Source: Pseudomonas sp. IPO3778 | GTDB lineage: Bacteria > Pseudomonadota > Gammaproteobacteria > Pseudomonadales > Pseudomonadaceae | Direction of reading: 5' to 3' | Assembly (NCBI RefSeq): GCF_013386825.1 | Contig: NZ_JACARC010000011.1 | Coordinates: 56,187-120,186 of the forward strand | Length of the DNA stretch: 64,000 nucleotides | Shown: positions 1 to 9,650 of the stretch, piece after piece | How the letters are laid out: every line of letters starts with the position of its first letter | Position numbering within the stretch: position 1 is the first letter of the stretch | Notes under the pieces: generated by a model | Told to the model about the DNA's origin: nothing | The model's input: the letters and a program-made list of their open reading frames with translations, nothing else | Databases searched by the model: none | Program-made: the position numbers and the translations under genes

Positions 1-284
1 GCGGCAATCAGACGCCATTTCCGGCCTGTGCCGCGTTCCAGAAGAACATTCAGTTCTTTGTGCACTGCATCGGCAACTTCACCGGCAAACCGGAGCTGGG
101 GATCATCCAGGACCAGGTTGCCTTGCAGCGAGCCCTGCGTGACATCAATCAACTGACGGCCGACAAGGTGCTGGTACCGCTGAAAACCACGGTATTTCCG
201 TTCAGTCAGTTCGTCGAAGCGCACCGTTACATGGACGAATGTCCGTGCCGTGAGCGCGTTGCCTTGCAGGTAGAAGCTGTTTGA
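1..284 (+). CDS. Zinc-type alcohol dehydrogenase / quinone oxidoreductase, C-terminal part (partial)
   Basis: The frame is open from the window edge (first full codon at 3) to a TGA at 282-284, so the 5' part lies outside. About 93 residues are visible. The sequence around IGNFTGKPELG and the ending (pattern PLKTTVFPFSQFVEAHRYMDE, then VALQVEAV) is the usual end of medium-chain dehydrogenases of the quinone oxidoreductase type, where the last strand follows an EAHRYME-like helix. The catalytic and cofactor-binding regions are not in view, so substrate and cofactor cannot be named. It is followed by a hairpin at 323-343. Confidence 0.7.
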   Translation, partial: GNQTPFPACAAFQKNIQFFVHCIGNFTGKPELGIIQDQVALQRALRDINQLTADKVLVPLKTTVFPFSQFVEAHRYMDECPCRERVALQVEAV

Positions 285-322
285 TCTGTGGGAATATTCT
301 CAAGCGAGTATTCCTGCCCCCG

Positions 323-343
323 GGCGCATGGGGTATATGCGCC
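323..343 (+). terminator. Hairpin downstream of the dehydrogenase gene
   Basis: GGCGCAT (323-329) is the exact inverse of ATGCGCC (337-343) with a 7-nt loop. It lies 39 nt after the stop codon. There is no T-run after it, so it is either a weak terminator or an mRNA-stabilising stem. Confidence 0.35.
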
Positions 344-579
344 ATTTGACAGGGTTTAACCTGCTCACCGTTTGATCCGGGAATTTAAGGTTTGAGCCCG
401 GTAAATCATACGCTTCCCCCTTACGCCGCCCTGAATCCCAGTGCGGCGTTGTCGTGTCTGGACGGCCCATACCGATGGCCCGCCGCCATCTGAACTGGTT
501 TTTGCCCGGGTTCTGTATCTGTTAATCATTATTCAAGCGCTGATAATTGCCCCGTCACTTTCATCTCAAGGATTGAGCA

Positions 580-735
580 ATGATTGAATATCTGAAATCG
601 CCACGCGTGTCCGTTACCCCCAATAACGTTGTGTATGCCCGGCCAGGCGCAAAACCATTATTAAAGTTGGTAGTGTCGGAAGTTTCTTTAGTTTGTAAGT
701 TAAAGCGGAGTAGGAAGTTGTCAGGGTATTCCTAA
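580..735 (+). CDS. Small hypothetical protein (51 aa)
   Basis: ATG at 580, TAA at 733-735. An AAGGA motif at 568-572 sits 7 nt before the ATG, a credible ribosome binding site, and the upstream 150 nt are comparatively AT-rich and promoter-like. The product begins MIEYLKSPRVSV and is basic toward its C-terminus (cluster KLKRSRK). There is no signal peptide or recognised domain. It lies in the otherwise gene-free 285-941 stretch, in the same direction as the 473-aa protein gene and its MocR-type regulator. It could be a real small protein or leader peptide, or a chance ORF. No function is proposed. Confidence 0.35.
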   Translation: MIEYLKSPRVSVTPNNVVYARPGAKPLLKLVVSEVSLVCKLKRSRKLSGYS

Positions 736-844
736 GGCCGCCCATTTGAGCTTCGCGCCCCGGCGCTTGGCGCTTTTCCCGGGCTGGAAGCCCCGAAGCG
801 GCCATTGCGTGATAGCACGCGGTGCTAATCTCATTTCAATGTCA

Positions 845-858
845 TCTGTTGCAACAGA
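845..858. promoter_or_regulatory. 14-bp perfect palindrome, candidate operator
   Basis: TCTGTTG followed directly by its reverse complement CAACAGA. The half-site CAACAGA occurs again about 20 nt downstream. It lies 84 nt before the start of the 473-aa gene. MocR-type regulators often bind repeated half-sites near their targets, so this is a candidate site for the regulator encoded at 2388. That assignment is inference. Confidence 0.35.
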
Positions 859-892
859 CAACGCCCCTACAGAAACAACAGATCCGGCACAT

Positions 893-904
893 ACCGTTAA
901 CGGT
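893..904. promoter_or_regulatory. 12-bp perfect palindrome, candidate operator
   Basis: ACCGTTAACGGT is a perfect palindrome 38 nt upstream of the start codon at 942, within the likely 5' untranslated or promoter region. The binding protein is unknown. Confidence 0.3.
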
Positions 905-941
905 CGCCCGAAACTGATATTTCAACTCAGGTAGTAGAACT

Positions 942-2363
942 ATGAGCGCTATTCACGAGCAAGCCATGAACTATGTCTATCAACAAGTATTACAACGCTT
1001 GGTAGGGCATTTCTCTCGAACTGAACGCACTTCCCTTCAATTGTTGATTCAACGCATCGTGGTGGCGGCAGGCGGCATGGAGCGGATCGGTGAATACAAG
1101 GTGCTGGTGGCCCACGGCACCGGCGCCGGCAGCAGTTACGCCTTGACCTTGCTGCGTGCGGCCCAGCTGACGCTTGCGGGCCGCACGCCGCGTACCTTTC
1201 AGTTACGCGTGGCGACATTGCGCCATGCCGGCATGACGCAAACGGCGCTGGACACGCTGCATCGAGGCTACAGCGCGCTGTTCCTGCATGATGACCCGCG
1301 GGTCGAACTGTTGATGGTGGAGAACCGCCAGGTGTTGCCGTTCAACCACCTGCGGCCGGCGTCCGATATGGCGCAGGACACCAGCCGGCGCAACATGCTG
1401 ATGGTGGGCCATCTGACCTCGGGGGACCTGGGCCAGACGTTGTGCAATGACGCCTACCTGGCGCTCGGCGATTTTTATCAGCGTGTGACCACGTGGCACG
1501 GCGGGGTGCACGCACTGGTCAGCGCAGACTCTACCCGCAAGCAGCGCGAGTACCTGGCATGGCTGAAGAAGGCGGCGCTGTCGGCGGGCGCCGCGGTGCC
1601 TGCGCGCCAGCCGTTGGTGCTCAGCGGGTTGTTTGCGCGCATGGACGAGTGGAGCGCCGAATATCACAGCGATGTATACGGCGAGCACCACGAGGCGGTT
1701 GATCAGTGCGACAAGGACCACCACCGCCACCTGGCCTATATCGGCATTGCCGACCTGCTGGATGCGGTGGAATACGCCAGCGGGCCGCTATTGAGGCAGT
1801 TTCTGGGCTATCGACCGGACGAGTTTGGCTTTCATTTCAGCCACCCGGGCTACGTGAACCCGTTGCTGATGGCCCATCTGCGCGGCCTGCAAGCCGAGTG
1901 CCTGCGGGAGCTGGATTATGAGGAGGGGGCCTGGGGGTTTACGCAGCAGGCCACGCTGTTTATGCGGCGCAAGCAGATTCCCGAACACCGGATTGAAAAA
2001 GCCGCCAGCCCGGAGGGCCGTGCCCTGTCGGCCAGCTACGCCCATGAGCAGTTCGGGCTGGACGAAAACCAACTGAGCTGCCTGATGTTTTCGCCGTTTA
2101 TCCGTCACGGCGAGCGTCTCGAAAGCTTTTTGCGCCAATGCCATCCGGGCATGCTGGTGGCGCTCCCTGAGCTGCACAAGGCATTACAAGGCAAGCCTGT
2201 GGCCGAGATGCTGGTGCAATGGGCGACCGACATCAGCGGTTTGCCCATCAACCTGCTGCAACACCTCTACCGCAAGCGGCCGGCCACCGCGATTGTGCAG
2301 ATGACCGCCGCGCCGAAGCGAGGTGCACCCGCCCTGGCAACCTGCCAACTGGCCGGGCGTTAA
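942..2363 (+). CDS. Hypothetical protein of 473 aa next to a MocR regulator
   Basis: A full-length ORF with typical Pseudomonas codon use, so it is clearly coding, but I recognise no family. It has no signal peptide and no obvious membrane segment. Visible features are a small-residue stretch (HGTGAGSSYALTLL) near residues 59-72 and a His/Asp-rich segment around residues 240-260 (pattern GEHHEAVDQCDKDHHRHL), which could bind metal. Further H and E residues lie in FHFSHPGY and EHRIEKAA. The gene is 24 nt upstream of the MocR-family regulator in the same direction, so they may be cotranscribed. The ATG at 942 was chosen as the first in frame; the SD is weak (GGTAG). No function is assigned. Confidence 0.75.
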   Translation: MSAIHEQAMNYVYQQVLQRLVGHFSRTERTSLQLLIQRIVVAAGGMERIGEYKVLVAHGTGAGSSYALTLLRAAQLTLAGRTPRTFQLRVATLRHAGMTQTALDTLHRGYSALFLHDDPRVELLMVENRQVLPFNHLRPASDMAQDTSRRNMLMVGHLTSGDLGQTLCNDAYLALGDFYQRVTTWHGGVHALVSADSTRKQREYLAWLKKAALSAGAAVPARQPLVLSGLFARMDEWSAEYHSDVYGEHHEAVDQCDKDHHRHLAYIGIADLLDAVEYASGPLLRQFLGYRPDEFGFHFSHPGYVNPLLMAHLRGLQAECLRELDYEEGAWGFTQQATLFMRRKQIPEHRIEKAASPEGRALSASYAHEQFGLDENQLSCLMFSPFIRHGERLESFLRQCHPGMLVALPELHKALQGKPVAEMLVQWATDISGLPINLLQHLYRKRPATAIVQMTAAPKRGAPALATCQLAGR

Positions 2364-2387
2364 GGGCGTGCCGGCGGGTCAACAGCG

Positions 2388-3794
2388 ATGAACCCCAAGG
2401 ACGTCAGGCAAACCGACTTTGCCTACCAGGCGGTGTATCGCTACATGATTAATCTCATCAACGAAGTCGGCACCGACGCCCGGGTGAAACTGCCGTCATT
2501 GCGCCAGCTGTCGGAGCGTCTGAATGTGTCGATCTCGACCATTCAATACGCCTATTCCTTGCTGGAGAAGGAAGGCCGGGTCTATTCGGTGGCCAAATCA
2601 GGCTACTACGCCTGGCCGGTAGTGCATAAACCGGCAGGCAGCAGCGGCGGCGATCTGCTGGAACGGGTGTATGCCAGTGCGCGGCGTCCGGGAGCCCTGG
2701 TGCTCAGCGCCGATGAACCGGCACTTGGCGCGTCGCTGGACGGGGCGCTGTTGCTGATGGAGCGTGAGCTGCTGCGTCACTACCCGCGGCATTTGCAGCC
2801 CTGGTCGCAGCCCTGCGGGGTCTGGGAGCTGCGTGCGGCGCTTGCGGCGCGTTACACCTCGTCGCCCACTCGCTGCTGGCAAGCGGATGAGGTGTATATC
2901 GGCGCCGATCTGCGCGGGGTCCTGGAGATCCTGATTGAGGTGTTGGGGCTCAAGGGCGCTACGATCATCGTGGAATCACCGTGTGACTGGCTGATTCTGC
3001 GGTTATTTCAGGGGGAGGGCGTCAGGATCATTGAAGTGCCGTTCACGGCGGACGGAGGCCTGGACCTGACGCTGCTGGAGCAATCCCTCAGCAATGAACC
3101 GGTGCAACTGGCGCTGCTGTCGTCGGGCGCCAGCCTGCCATCAGGCAGCGTTATGTCCCACCATGATCGCCTGCAGTTAGTGCGGTTGTTGAACCAGCAT
3201 GGCTGCTGGCTGTTAGAAAATGACAGCCATGGCGACCTGGGTTTCGAGCACCCGATTACCCCACTGCGGGACGTGGCCAACCCCGAGCGGTTGATGGTGT
3301 TTTCCACCTTCGAGAAGACGCTCGGGCCGGAAGCACCCTTTGGCTATTTGCTGTCCCGGCACTTGAGCGGCGAGTTGCAACGCCAGTTCCTGCTGCGCGC
3401 GTTCCGCTTGTCGTCCATCCGCCAGCGGGCGATTGCCCGGCTTTATCACAGTGGGCGGATCGACCAGCACCTGCGGGAGTTGCGACCCCAGCTCAAAGAG
3501 CAGGCCCGGCTAATGAGCCTGCGCCTGGACGAGCACCTGGGGGACCAGGTGAGCTACCGAATGCCGGCGGCCGGTGCGACCTTCTGGCTACGTTCCAGGC
3601 TGGCGGTGGACATGCGCCAGGTGTTCCAGCGCCTGCTCGCGTGCCAGGTGGTGATCGCCCCCGGGGAGTTATTCAGCATCAGCGGCCTGCACCGTCAGCA
3701 TCTGCGGGTGAGCCATACGTTCGACAGGGCCCACAACCTGGAGGACGCACTGGGCGAGCTGTCCCTCGCCTTAAAGCAGGCGCAGACTGGGTAA
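2388..3794 (+). CDS. MocR-family transcriptional regulator (GntR HTH + aminotransferase fold)
   Basis: 468 aa. The N-terminal ~75 residues form a GntR winged helix ([30 protein letters not shown]). The rest is a fold-type I aminotransferase-like domain, as in PdxR/GabR/MocR proteins that sense PLP-linked ligands. The region where a PLP lysine is expected reads [17 protein letters not shown] (about residue 308), which keeps a Lys (FEKTLGP). The C-terminal RVSHTFD resembles the Arg-containing substrate-carboxylate motif of the family. It starts 24 nt after the 473-aa gene and probably controls it. The next gene, pgm, has its own spacing of 119 nt. Confidence 0.88.
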   Translation: MNPKDVRQTDFAYQAVYRYMINLINEVGTDARVKLPSLRQLSERLNVSISTIQYAYSLLEKEGRVYSVAKSGYYAWPVVHKPAGSSGGDLLERVYASARRPGALVLSADEPALGASLDGALLLMERELLRHYPRHLQPWSQPCGVWELRAALAARYTSSPTRCWQADEVYIGADLRGVLEILIEVLGLKGATIIVESPCDWLILRLFQGEGVRIIEVPFTADGGLDLTLLEQSLSNEPVQLALLSSGASLPSGSVMSHHDRLQLVRLLNQHGCWLLENDSHGDLGFEHPITPLRDVANPERLMVFSTFEKTLGPEAPFGYLLSRHLSGELQRQFLLRAFRLSSIRQRAIARLYHSGRIDQHLRELRPQLKEQARLMSLRLDEHLGDQVSYRMPAAGATFWLRSRLAVDMRQVFQRLLACQVVIAPGELFSISGLHRQHLRVSHTFDRAHNLEDALGELSLALKQAQTG

Positions 3795-3913
3795 GTGACC
3801 GGGCGCTGAATGAAATTTCGCTGATTGTTGTAGGATTTATAACGTCGCGGAGCAGTCCAACTCTCAGTAAACTGCACTCTTTTTCCGAATCCTTCTCTTT
3901 CAGAGGTTTATGC

Positions 3914-5560
3914 ATGACTCTCAGTCCTTTTGCGGGCAAGCCGGCACCAGCTCAACTGCTGGTAGACATCCCGCGACTGGTAACGGCCTATTACACCGGC
4001 CAGCCTGATGCAGCGATCTCCACCCAACGCGTCGCCTTTGGTACCTCCGGGCACCGCGGCAGCTCGTTTGACCTGAGCTTTAATGAATGGCACGTGCTTG
4101 CCATCAGCCAGGCCATTTGCCTTTACCGTGAAGCCCAAGGCATCAACGGCCCGCTGTTCGTCGGCCTGGACACCCATGCGCTGTCTACCCCGGCCGGCGC
4201 CAGCGCCCTTGAAGTACTGGCCGCCAATGGCGTGCACGTGATGCTTGCCGAAGGCGATGAATACACCCCGACGCCGGCGATTTCCCACGCGATTATTTGC
4301 TACAACCGCGGCCGCACCAGCGGCCTGGCCGACGGCATCGTGATCACGCCGTCCCATAACCCGCCACAAAGCGGCGGCTACAAGTACAACCCGCCCAACG
4401 GCGGACCGGCCGATACCCATATCACCAAGTGGATCGAAGCCAAGGCCAACGAACTGCTGGCCAATAAACTGGCCGGGGTCAAACGCATCACCCACGCCCA
4501 GGCGCTGAAGGCGGACACCACTCATCGTCACGACTACCTCAACACCTACGTGGCCGACCTGGTCAACGTCATCGACTTCGATGCGATCCGCAACGCGGGC
4601 CTGCGCCTGGGCGTCGACCCGCTGGGCGGAGCAGGGGTGCGCTACTGGTCGGCCATCGCCGAACATCACCGCCTGAACCTGGACGTGGTGAATACCGACG
4701 TGGATTCGACCTTCCGCTTCATGAGCGTCGACTGGGACGGCCAGATCCGCATGGACCCGTCCTCCAGCTACGCCATGCAGGGTTTGATTGGCCTCAAGGA
4801 CCGCTACGACGTGGCGTTCGCCTGCGACCCGGACCACGACCGCCACGGCATCGTTACGCCGTCCGGTGGTTTGCTGGCGCCGAACAACTACCTCGCGGTG
4901 TCCATCGACTATCTGTTCCAGAACCGCCCAGAGTGGCGAGCGGACGCAGCCGTAGGCAAGACCGTGGTCAGCAGTGGCCTGATTGACCGGGTTGCCAAAC
5001 GCATTGGCCGTCGCCTGTACGAAGTGCCGGTGGGCTTCAAGTGGTTTGCCGACGGGCTGTTCGACGGCTCCCTGGGCTTTGGCGGTGAAGAAAGCGCCGG
5101 CGCCTCGTTCCTGCGCAAGGACGGCAGCGTCTGGAGCACTGACAAGGATGGCTTGATTCCCGCCCTGTTGGCTGCAGAAATGACCTCGCGCAAAGGCCAG
5201 GACCCGAGCCAGATCTACCGTGGGCTGACGGACGCACTGGGCGAACCGTTTGCCATTCGTGTGGACGCCAAGGCCACGCCGGCGCAGAAAGCCCTGCTGG
5301 GCAAGCTGTCGCCGGACCAGGTGACCTCCACGCAGTTGGCGGGGGAAAGCATCCAGCAGATCCTCAGCCACGCGCCGGGCAACGATCAGGCGATTGGCGG
5401 GCTGAAAGTCATGACCGAAAACGGCTGGTTCGCGGCGCGGCCATCGGGCACCGAAGACATCTACAAGATCTACGCCGAGAGCTTTATTGGCGAAGATCAC
5501 CTCAAGCAACTGGTGGAAGAGGCGCAGGTGTTGGTGGACGGGGCGATCTCGTCTAACTGA
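3914..5560 (+). CDS. pgm: Phosphoglucomutase (alpha-D-glucose phosphate-specific)
   Basis: 548 aa, close to E. coli Pgm (546 aa). It interconverts glucose-1-phosphate and glucose-6-phosphate, supplying precursors for glycogen, trehalose and surface polysaccharide. The phosphoserine loop is [19 protein letters not shown] (Ser in TPSHNP), the metal loop is CDPDHDRHG, the sugar-binding loop is GGEESAG, and the phosphate-binding loop near the end is [18 protein letters not shown] 3914 was chosen because the protein then begins [11 protein letters not shown] as in the family. The frame is open further upstream but that part overlaps the previous gene. A REPIN follows the stop. Confidence 0.97.
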   Translation: MTLSPFAGKPAPAQLLVDIPRLVTAYYTGQPDAAISTQRVAFGTSGHRGSSFDLSFNEWHVLAISQAICLYREAQGINGPLFVGLDTHALSTPAGASALEVLAANGVHVMLAEGDEYTPTPAISHAIICYNRGRTSGLADGIVITPSHNPPQSGGYKYNPPNGGPADTHITKWIEAKANELLANKLAGVKRITHAQALKADTTHRHDYLNTYVADLVNVIDFDAIRNAGLRLGVDPLGGAGVRYWSAIAEHHRLNLDVVNTDVDSTFRFMSVDWDGQIRMDPSSSYAMQGLIGLKDRYDVAFACDPDHDRHGIVTPSGGLLAPNNYLAVSIDYLFQNRPEWRADAAVGKTVVSSGLIDRVAKRIGRRLYEVPVGFKWFADGLFDGSLGFGGEESAGASFLRKDGSVWSTDKDGLIPALLAAEMTSRKGQDPSQIYRGLTDALGEPFAIRVDAKATPAQKALLGKLSPDQVTSTQLAGESIQQILSHAPGNDQAIGGLKVMTENGWFAARPSGTEDIYKIYAESFIGEDHLKQLVEEAQVLVDGAISSN

Positions 5561-5591
5561 CACCCCAATTGCACCTGTGACTGATTAACCT

Positions 5592-5701
5592 GTGGCGAGG
5601 GAGCTTTTGTGGCGAGGGAGCTTGCTCCCGCTGGAGCGCGTAGCGCTCCCAAGATTTTGGGGCCGCTTCGCACCCCAGCGGGAGCAAGCTCCCTCGCCAC
5701 A
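5592..5701. repeat. REPIN (REP doublet), GAGGGAGCTTGCTCCC type, with extra partial copy
   Basis: Two inverted REP copies (5609-5640 and about 5675-5701) flank a short spacer that itself folds. A truncated copy (5592-5608) precedes the left one. The same REP type recurs in this window at 24.6-24.9, 32.8-33.0, 44.7, 51.4 and 59.9 kb. Located between the convergent pgm and pirin genes, where it can also act as a shared transcription-end structure. Confidence 0.9.
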
Positions 5702-5712
5702 TTTAAATTCGG

Positions 5713-6408
5713 TCAAGCCAGGTCGACCAACACGATCTCGCTGTCTTCAACCGCCGTCACCCGCAACACCTGCTCATCCTCAACCGCCACACCGTCTCGA
5801 GCGTGTGCACGCAGGCCATTGACGTCAATCACCCCGGTCGCCGGCACCAGATACGCCCGGCGCCCGCTGTCCAGCCGGTACTCGGCACTTTCACCGGCTT
5901 TCAAATTGGCCGCCACCAGGCGGGCATCGGCACGAATGCGCAGGCTTTCGCTGTCTCCGGCCTTGCCACTGGCCAAGGTCACAAAACCTTCGCGCTCACC
6001 CTTCGGAAATGGCTTGGCGCCCCACGACGGCGGCAAGCCTGCCTCGTTGGGTATAATCCAGATCTGGAAAATCTTGGTCGGGGTGGCTTCCAGGTTGTAT
6101 TCGCTGTGGGCGATCCCGGTACCGGCGCTCATCACCTGCACGTCGCCAGCCTCGGTACGGCCCTTGTTGCCCAGGTTGTCGGCATGGCTGATGGCACCTT
6201 CACGCACATAGGTGATGATTTCCATGTCACGGTGCGGGTGTTGCGGAAAACCGGTGCCGGGGGCGATGAGATCGTCGTTCCACACCCGCAGGTTGCCCCA
6301 ATGCATGCGCTTGGGGTCGTGGTATTCAGCGAAGGAAAAGTGGTGGTGAGCGTCCAGCCAACCGTGATTGGCGCCGCCCAGCGTATTGAAAGGTCGAAGT
6401 TCAAGCAT
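5713..6408 (-). CDS. Pirin family protein (YhhW-like bicupin)
   Basis: 231 aa from ATG at 6408, which has AGGAGA 6 nt upstream; the in-frame extension to 6441 lacks an SD. The N-terminal cupin carries the pirin metal motif (HHHFSF, then HPHRDMEIITYV, then a later H in IAHSEYN). Length and sequence match E. coli YhhW, a quercetin 2,3-dioxygenase-like iron bicupin. The physiological substrate of bacterial pirins is generally unknown, so the quercetinase activity is family knowledge only. Transcribed alone, divergent from the helicase gene. Confidence 0.9.
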   Translation of the reverse strand: MLELRPFNTLGGANHGWLDAHHHFSFAEYHDPKRMHWGNLRVWNDDLIAPGTGFPQHPHRDMEIITYVREGAISHADNLGNKGRTEAGDVQVMSAGTGIAHSEYNLEATPTKIFQIWIIPNEAGLPPSWGAKPFPKGEREGFVTLASGKAGDSESLRIRADARLVAANLKAGESAEYRLDSGRRAYLVPATGVIDVNGLRAHARDGVAVEDEQVLRVTAVEDSEIVLVDLA

Positions 6409-6626
6409 GATCGTCTCCTGTGGATGGTGGCCATGATCCAACAGGCCAAGATCGATAAAAAGCGTAAAAAATGCAGCAATCCTATCGAATGCTTCGATGC
6501 CGATGCTCAGGGCTTATCTTCACTTCATCGCCTAACTGCATGAGCGCAAAGCAATTGGCTGGAACTGAGGGGCGTTTGCGGCGAACATAGGGGCCTTGTC
6601 CGAGTTAAAGCATCGCAGGAGTCCGC

Positions 6627-9086
6627 GTGCCGCAACACACCCCCGATCTGCCTCCCGAACTGCGGCCCCTGGCCGAAATGCCCCTGTTGAAACGGCTCGC
6701 CGCCCGATTATTCGGTCACGGCCTGACGCGCCTGCGCGCCCAGCACCGTTTCTCCTGGCTGCACGGCCAGGCTGACGGCTTTCGCAGCGGCCACACGGCG
6801 GGGGTGGAGTACGGTTATCAGGAAGGCAAGGCGGATGGCCTCGAGGAAGGCCGCCAGGTCCTGCTGATTCGCGACTTCCGCCCGGATGAACACACCGCGC
6901 CGGGGGTTGACGACAGCCTGTTCGATGACTGGCGCCTGCCGCTGACGGCTGAACTGAAAAAACGCATCAAGGCCGACGTGGCGCGCCTGCTGCCGGCACA
7001 CGCCCAGCCGAGCGCGGCCCAATGGAAGATGATTTTCAGCGATACGCCGTCCACCTCGGTGATTGCTGGCGCCGGCGCCGGCAAATCCACCTCGCTGGTG
7101 CTGCGTATCCTGCTGCTGACCCATTACCTGGGCTTTGAGCTGAGCTCGATGACCGTGGTGACCTTCACCCGCGAGTCGCGCAAGGACTTCATCCACAAGC
7201 TCATGGAGATTCTCGCCTTGTGGGGCCAACCCCTTGGCATGAAAGAAGCCCAAGCCGTGGTGCGCACCTTTCACTCGCGCATTCTGCCGATGGTGCGCAG
7301 CCTGCCGGGGCTTGAGCGGCTGCAAGCCTTCGAGAACCTTAACGCGCGCACCGAGGCAGGCTTTGACGAGGCCGACAGCAACCCCTTCGAACTGCGGATC
7401 AACGACGCCCAGCGCCAGCAACTGAATGCCTGCTATCACCAGCTGCATGGCCGTCACGCGCGCTTTCGCGAACTGATTGCCCCGTTGGCGCGTCATGCCC
7501 TGCAACTCAGGGAGCTGGAGCGCGACCATCCGGATGTGCAGAAGCGCATGGCGGTGACCGAGCTGGCGGCCAAGCGCGATGAAGAGCTGTGTGATGTGAT
7601 CGAAGACCTGTGGTTTCGCGCCGGTGCCTGGCCGATCAAGGGCATCGAGCCCAATCGCCAGACCTTTGATATCAACGGCGCGCAGTTTCATTGCCATGGC
7701 TACATTGCCGAACTGGACGCCTGGGTCGTACTGGGCTTCGACCCTCGGGAAAACGCCCAGGTCAGCCGTCCCGGCTCGAAGCTGTCGGTGCGTGCCGAGT
7801 GGGCCGTCAAGCGTACCCTGTTTCAAGCTTTCTGCCGTAAACCATTGATATGGTTAGAAAGCTACGAATCATCCAAGCGCCTTTTGAGCAGCTTGGCAGG
7901 TGACGCAACCGCAGGCCCGGGCTTCGATTACAAGGTCAAGGGCGAGCTGGGTTCAGCGCCGCTGCTGGACAGCTTTGTCGCTGCCGCCGGGTTTATCGAG
8001 AACCTGGGGCTGGACGTGCCCACCGCCGTGGGCAAGATGAGTTTTGCCAAGGATGACCCGGACCGTTTCTACTTCGAGGCGCTGAGCATTTTCTGGAAAG
8101 CCCTGGAAGACCACTTGCTGGACCAGTCGCCCCCGGTCATGACCTACAACCGGATGTTTTCGCTGTTTGGCGAAAACACCCCGGAAAACCTCAAGCTGCT
8201 CAGCGACAGTCTGCTGCGGCCGATGTCGCACCTGATGATCGACGAGTTTCAGGACGTATCGCCGCAGATCGTTTCCTGGATCCGTGCCAGCCTGCGGGAG
8301 ATTCGCAGCCGTGGTCCGGCCATGCACGTGGGCCGTGGCGCCCAGCGTTCTTCGCTGTTGTGCGTGGGGGATGACTGGCAGTCGATCTATGGCTGGCGGG
8401 GCAGTTCGCCCAAGTATTTTATGGCGTTCAACCAGGAATTCCCGTCCCCCACGACCACGCGGGTGATGCTGGGCGAGAACTACCGCAGCCATCAGCACGT
8501 TATCGATGCGGCGGAACACATTGTGCGGGCGGCCCCGGCCATCAGCGGCAAGAAGGCCAAGGCCAGCGGCACACCCAAGGCGCTGGTGCCGGTTAGTGTG
8601 CGTGATCGTGACGACGCGGCCCTGGGCCAGCAACTGCTGGCGCACTATCAAAAGGGCGATTCGATATTAATGTTGTATCGAAAAAGCAGCGATAAGCTGT
8701 TGATTCAGGAACATATTCAGTCTGTAGTTAATCTGGATTCCAGCTTGCCGTACGATGCCCGCCGGCTCAAACAATTGACCTACCACAGTGCCAAGGGCTT
8801 GCAGGCAGACGCCGTGTTCCTGCTGGGAGATTGTCAGCACCTGACCAGCTCGCCCTACAAGAACCAGGTTTACCGCATGGCGGGCCTGGGCAAGTACGGT
8901 GATACCGAGGCTTACGACAGCGCGCAAAAAGACGAAGTGCTGCGCCTGGCCTATGTCGGGATCACCCGGGCAGTGAGCCATTGCTACTGGTATGTCGAAG
9001 CACAGGATGGCCAAGGGGTGAATGTGCCGAAGGCCTCGGACCGGGTGGCCGGGGATAAAGCGTTTTTTGATGATCAGCGAAAATGA
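6627..9086 (+). CDS. UvrD-like superfamily 1 DNA helicase
   Basis: 819 aa from GTG 6627, preceded by AGGAG. An N-terminal ~135 residues of unknown function precede the Walker A (AGAGAGKST, residues ~147-155). Further SF1A motifs follow: TRESRKDF-type Ia, MIDEFQDVSP (Walker B / DEFQD), DDWQSIYGWRG (motif III), GENYRS (IV), YHSAKGLQADAVFL (V) and RLAYVGITRA (VI). The order and the DDWQSIYGWRG form resemble the helicase IV (HelD)/UvrD group. It is ATP-dependent and probably acts in DNA repair or replication-fork processing; the exact substrate is unknown. It is followed directly by an intrinsic terminator. Confidence 0.92.
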   Translation: MPQHTPDLPPELRPLAEMPLLKRLAARLFGHGLTRLRAQHRFSWLHGQADGFRSGHTAGVEYGYQEGKADGLEEGRQVLLIRDFRPDEHTAPGVDDSLFDDWRLPLTAELKKRIKADVARLLPAHAQPSAAQWKMIFSDTPSTSVIAGAGAGKSTSLVLRILLLTHYLGFELSSMTVVTFTRESRKDFIHKLMEILALWGQPLGMKEAQAVVRTFHSRILPMVRSLPGLERLQAFENLNARTEAGFDEADSNPFELRINDAQRQQLNACYHQLHGRHARFRELIAPLARHALQLRELERDHPDVQKRMAVTELAAKRDEELCDVIEDLWFRAGAWPIKGIEPNRQTFDINGAQFHCHGYIAELDAWVVLGFDPRENAQVSRPGSKLSVRAEWAVKRTLFQAFCRKPLIWLESYESSKRLLSSLAGDATAGPGFDYKVKGELGSAPLLDSFVAAAGFIENLGLDVPTAVGKMSFAKDDPDRFYFEALSIFWKALEDHLLDQSPPVMTYNRMFSLFGENTPENLKLLSDSLLRPMSHLMIDEFQDVSPQIVSWIRASLREIRSRGPAMHVGRGAQRSSLLCVGDDWQSIYGWRGSSPKYFMAFNQEFPSPTTTRVMLGENYRSHQHVIDAAEHIVRAAPAISGKKAKASGTPKALVPVSVRDRDDAALGQQLLAHYQKGDSILMLYRKSSDKLLIQEHIQSVVNLDSSLPYDARRLKQLTYHSAKGLQADAVFLLGDCQHLTSSPYKNQVYRMAGLGKYGDTEAYDSAQKDEVLRLAYVGITRAVSHCYWYVEAQDGQGVNVPKASDRVAGDKAFFDDQRK

Positions 9087-9118
9087 AAAAGGGCCACCCC
9101 AGGGTGGCCCTTCTTTTA
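9086..9118. terminator. Bidirectional rho-independent terminator
   Basis: GGGCCACC (9091-9098) pairs with GGTGGCCC (9103-9110) around a 4-nt loop, with an A-run before and a T-run after. It serves both the helicase gene and the convergent DUF1652-like gene, whose TAA (9116-9118 complement) lies in the T-tract. Confidence 0.92.
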
Positions 9119-9370
9119 TGCCCGCAGCGACAGCGGCGGCACAAATGACTCCAACTCATCCTCGACCGCCTCGATGATCCGCTCCACGTCGGCCGCGTTC
9201 ATGACGGTGGCGCAGGGGATGCCGGCAATCGCGATCAGGGTTTCTCCGCTGGCGCGGTCGAACAGGCGGGCGATCATGCTGCCGGGAGCGTCCATGCTCG
9301 CCTCAAAGCCCATGGGATGAAAATGCCAGCGCATCAGCTGGCAGGCGTTGGGGAACGTTACTTTGTTCAT
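9116..9370 (-). CDS. Small DUF1652-like protein
   Basis: 84 aa if started at 9370 (MNKVTFPNACQLMRWHF); an upstream in-frame ATG at 9388 would add six residues. The core pattern, a short helix, then ARLFDRASGETLIAIAGIPCATVMNAADVERIIEAVEDELESF, resembles the DUF1652 family of small Pseudomonas proteins of unknown role. No signal peptide or membrane segment. Convergent with the helicase gene and sharing its terminator. Confidence 0.7.
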   Translation of the reverse strand: MNKVTFPNACQLMRWHFHPMGFEASMDAPGSMIARLFDRASGETLIAIAGIPCATVMNAADVERIIEAVEDELESFVPPLSLRA

Positions 9371-9650
9371 ATTGCCCACCTTGTTCATTGAGCGCTTCCT
9401 TTAGCTCGCTGCAGGGGCGCCATGACCGTCACTGGTCCTGGCCGTCGTGAGCACTAAAAATAGCATTCGTTCGTATCCGGTATGGGAGTTTTTTTATCCC
9501 GTTCGGCAGTTGTTTTCAGGAAGTTTGATGTAGGTCATGTCCTGCACGGCAATGGGCGAAAGGCCACTGGTCGGAAGTGCCAATTGGTCGTTGAGCCTGT
9601 GCCTGGAGTTGGGCAAGCTGCTTTTTTTTTAAGTTGGCTTAGAGTTTGCC

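Noticed and set aside
3641..3913. Upstream extension of the phosphoglucomutase frame
   Set aside because: It overlaps the MocR gene in another frame; family length and N-terminus fit the ATG at 3914.
3908..5563. 551-aa antisense ORF across pgm
   Set aside because: Mirror ORF caused by high-GC codon bias; the plus strand has the complete, conserved phosphoglucomutase.
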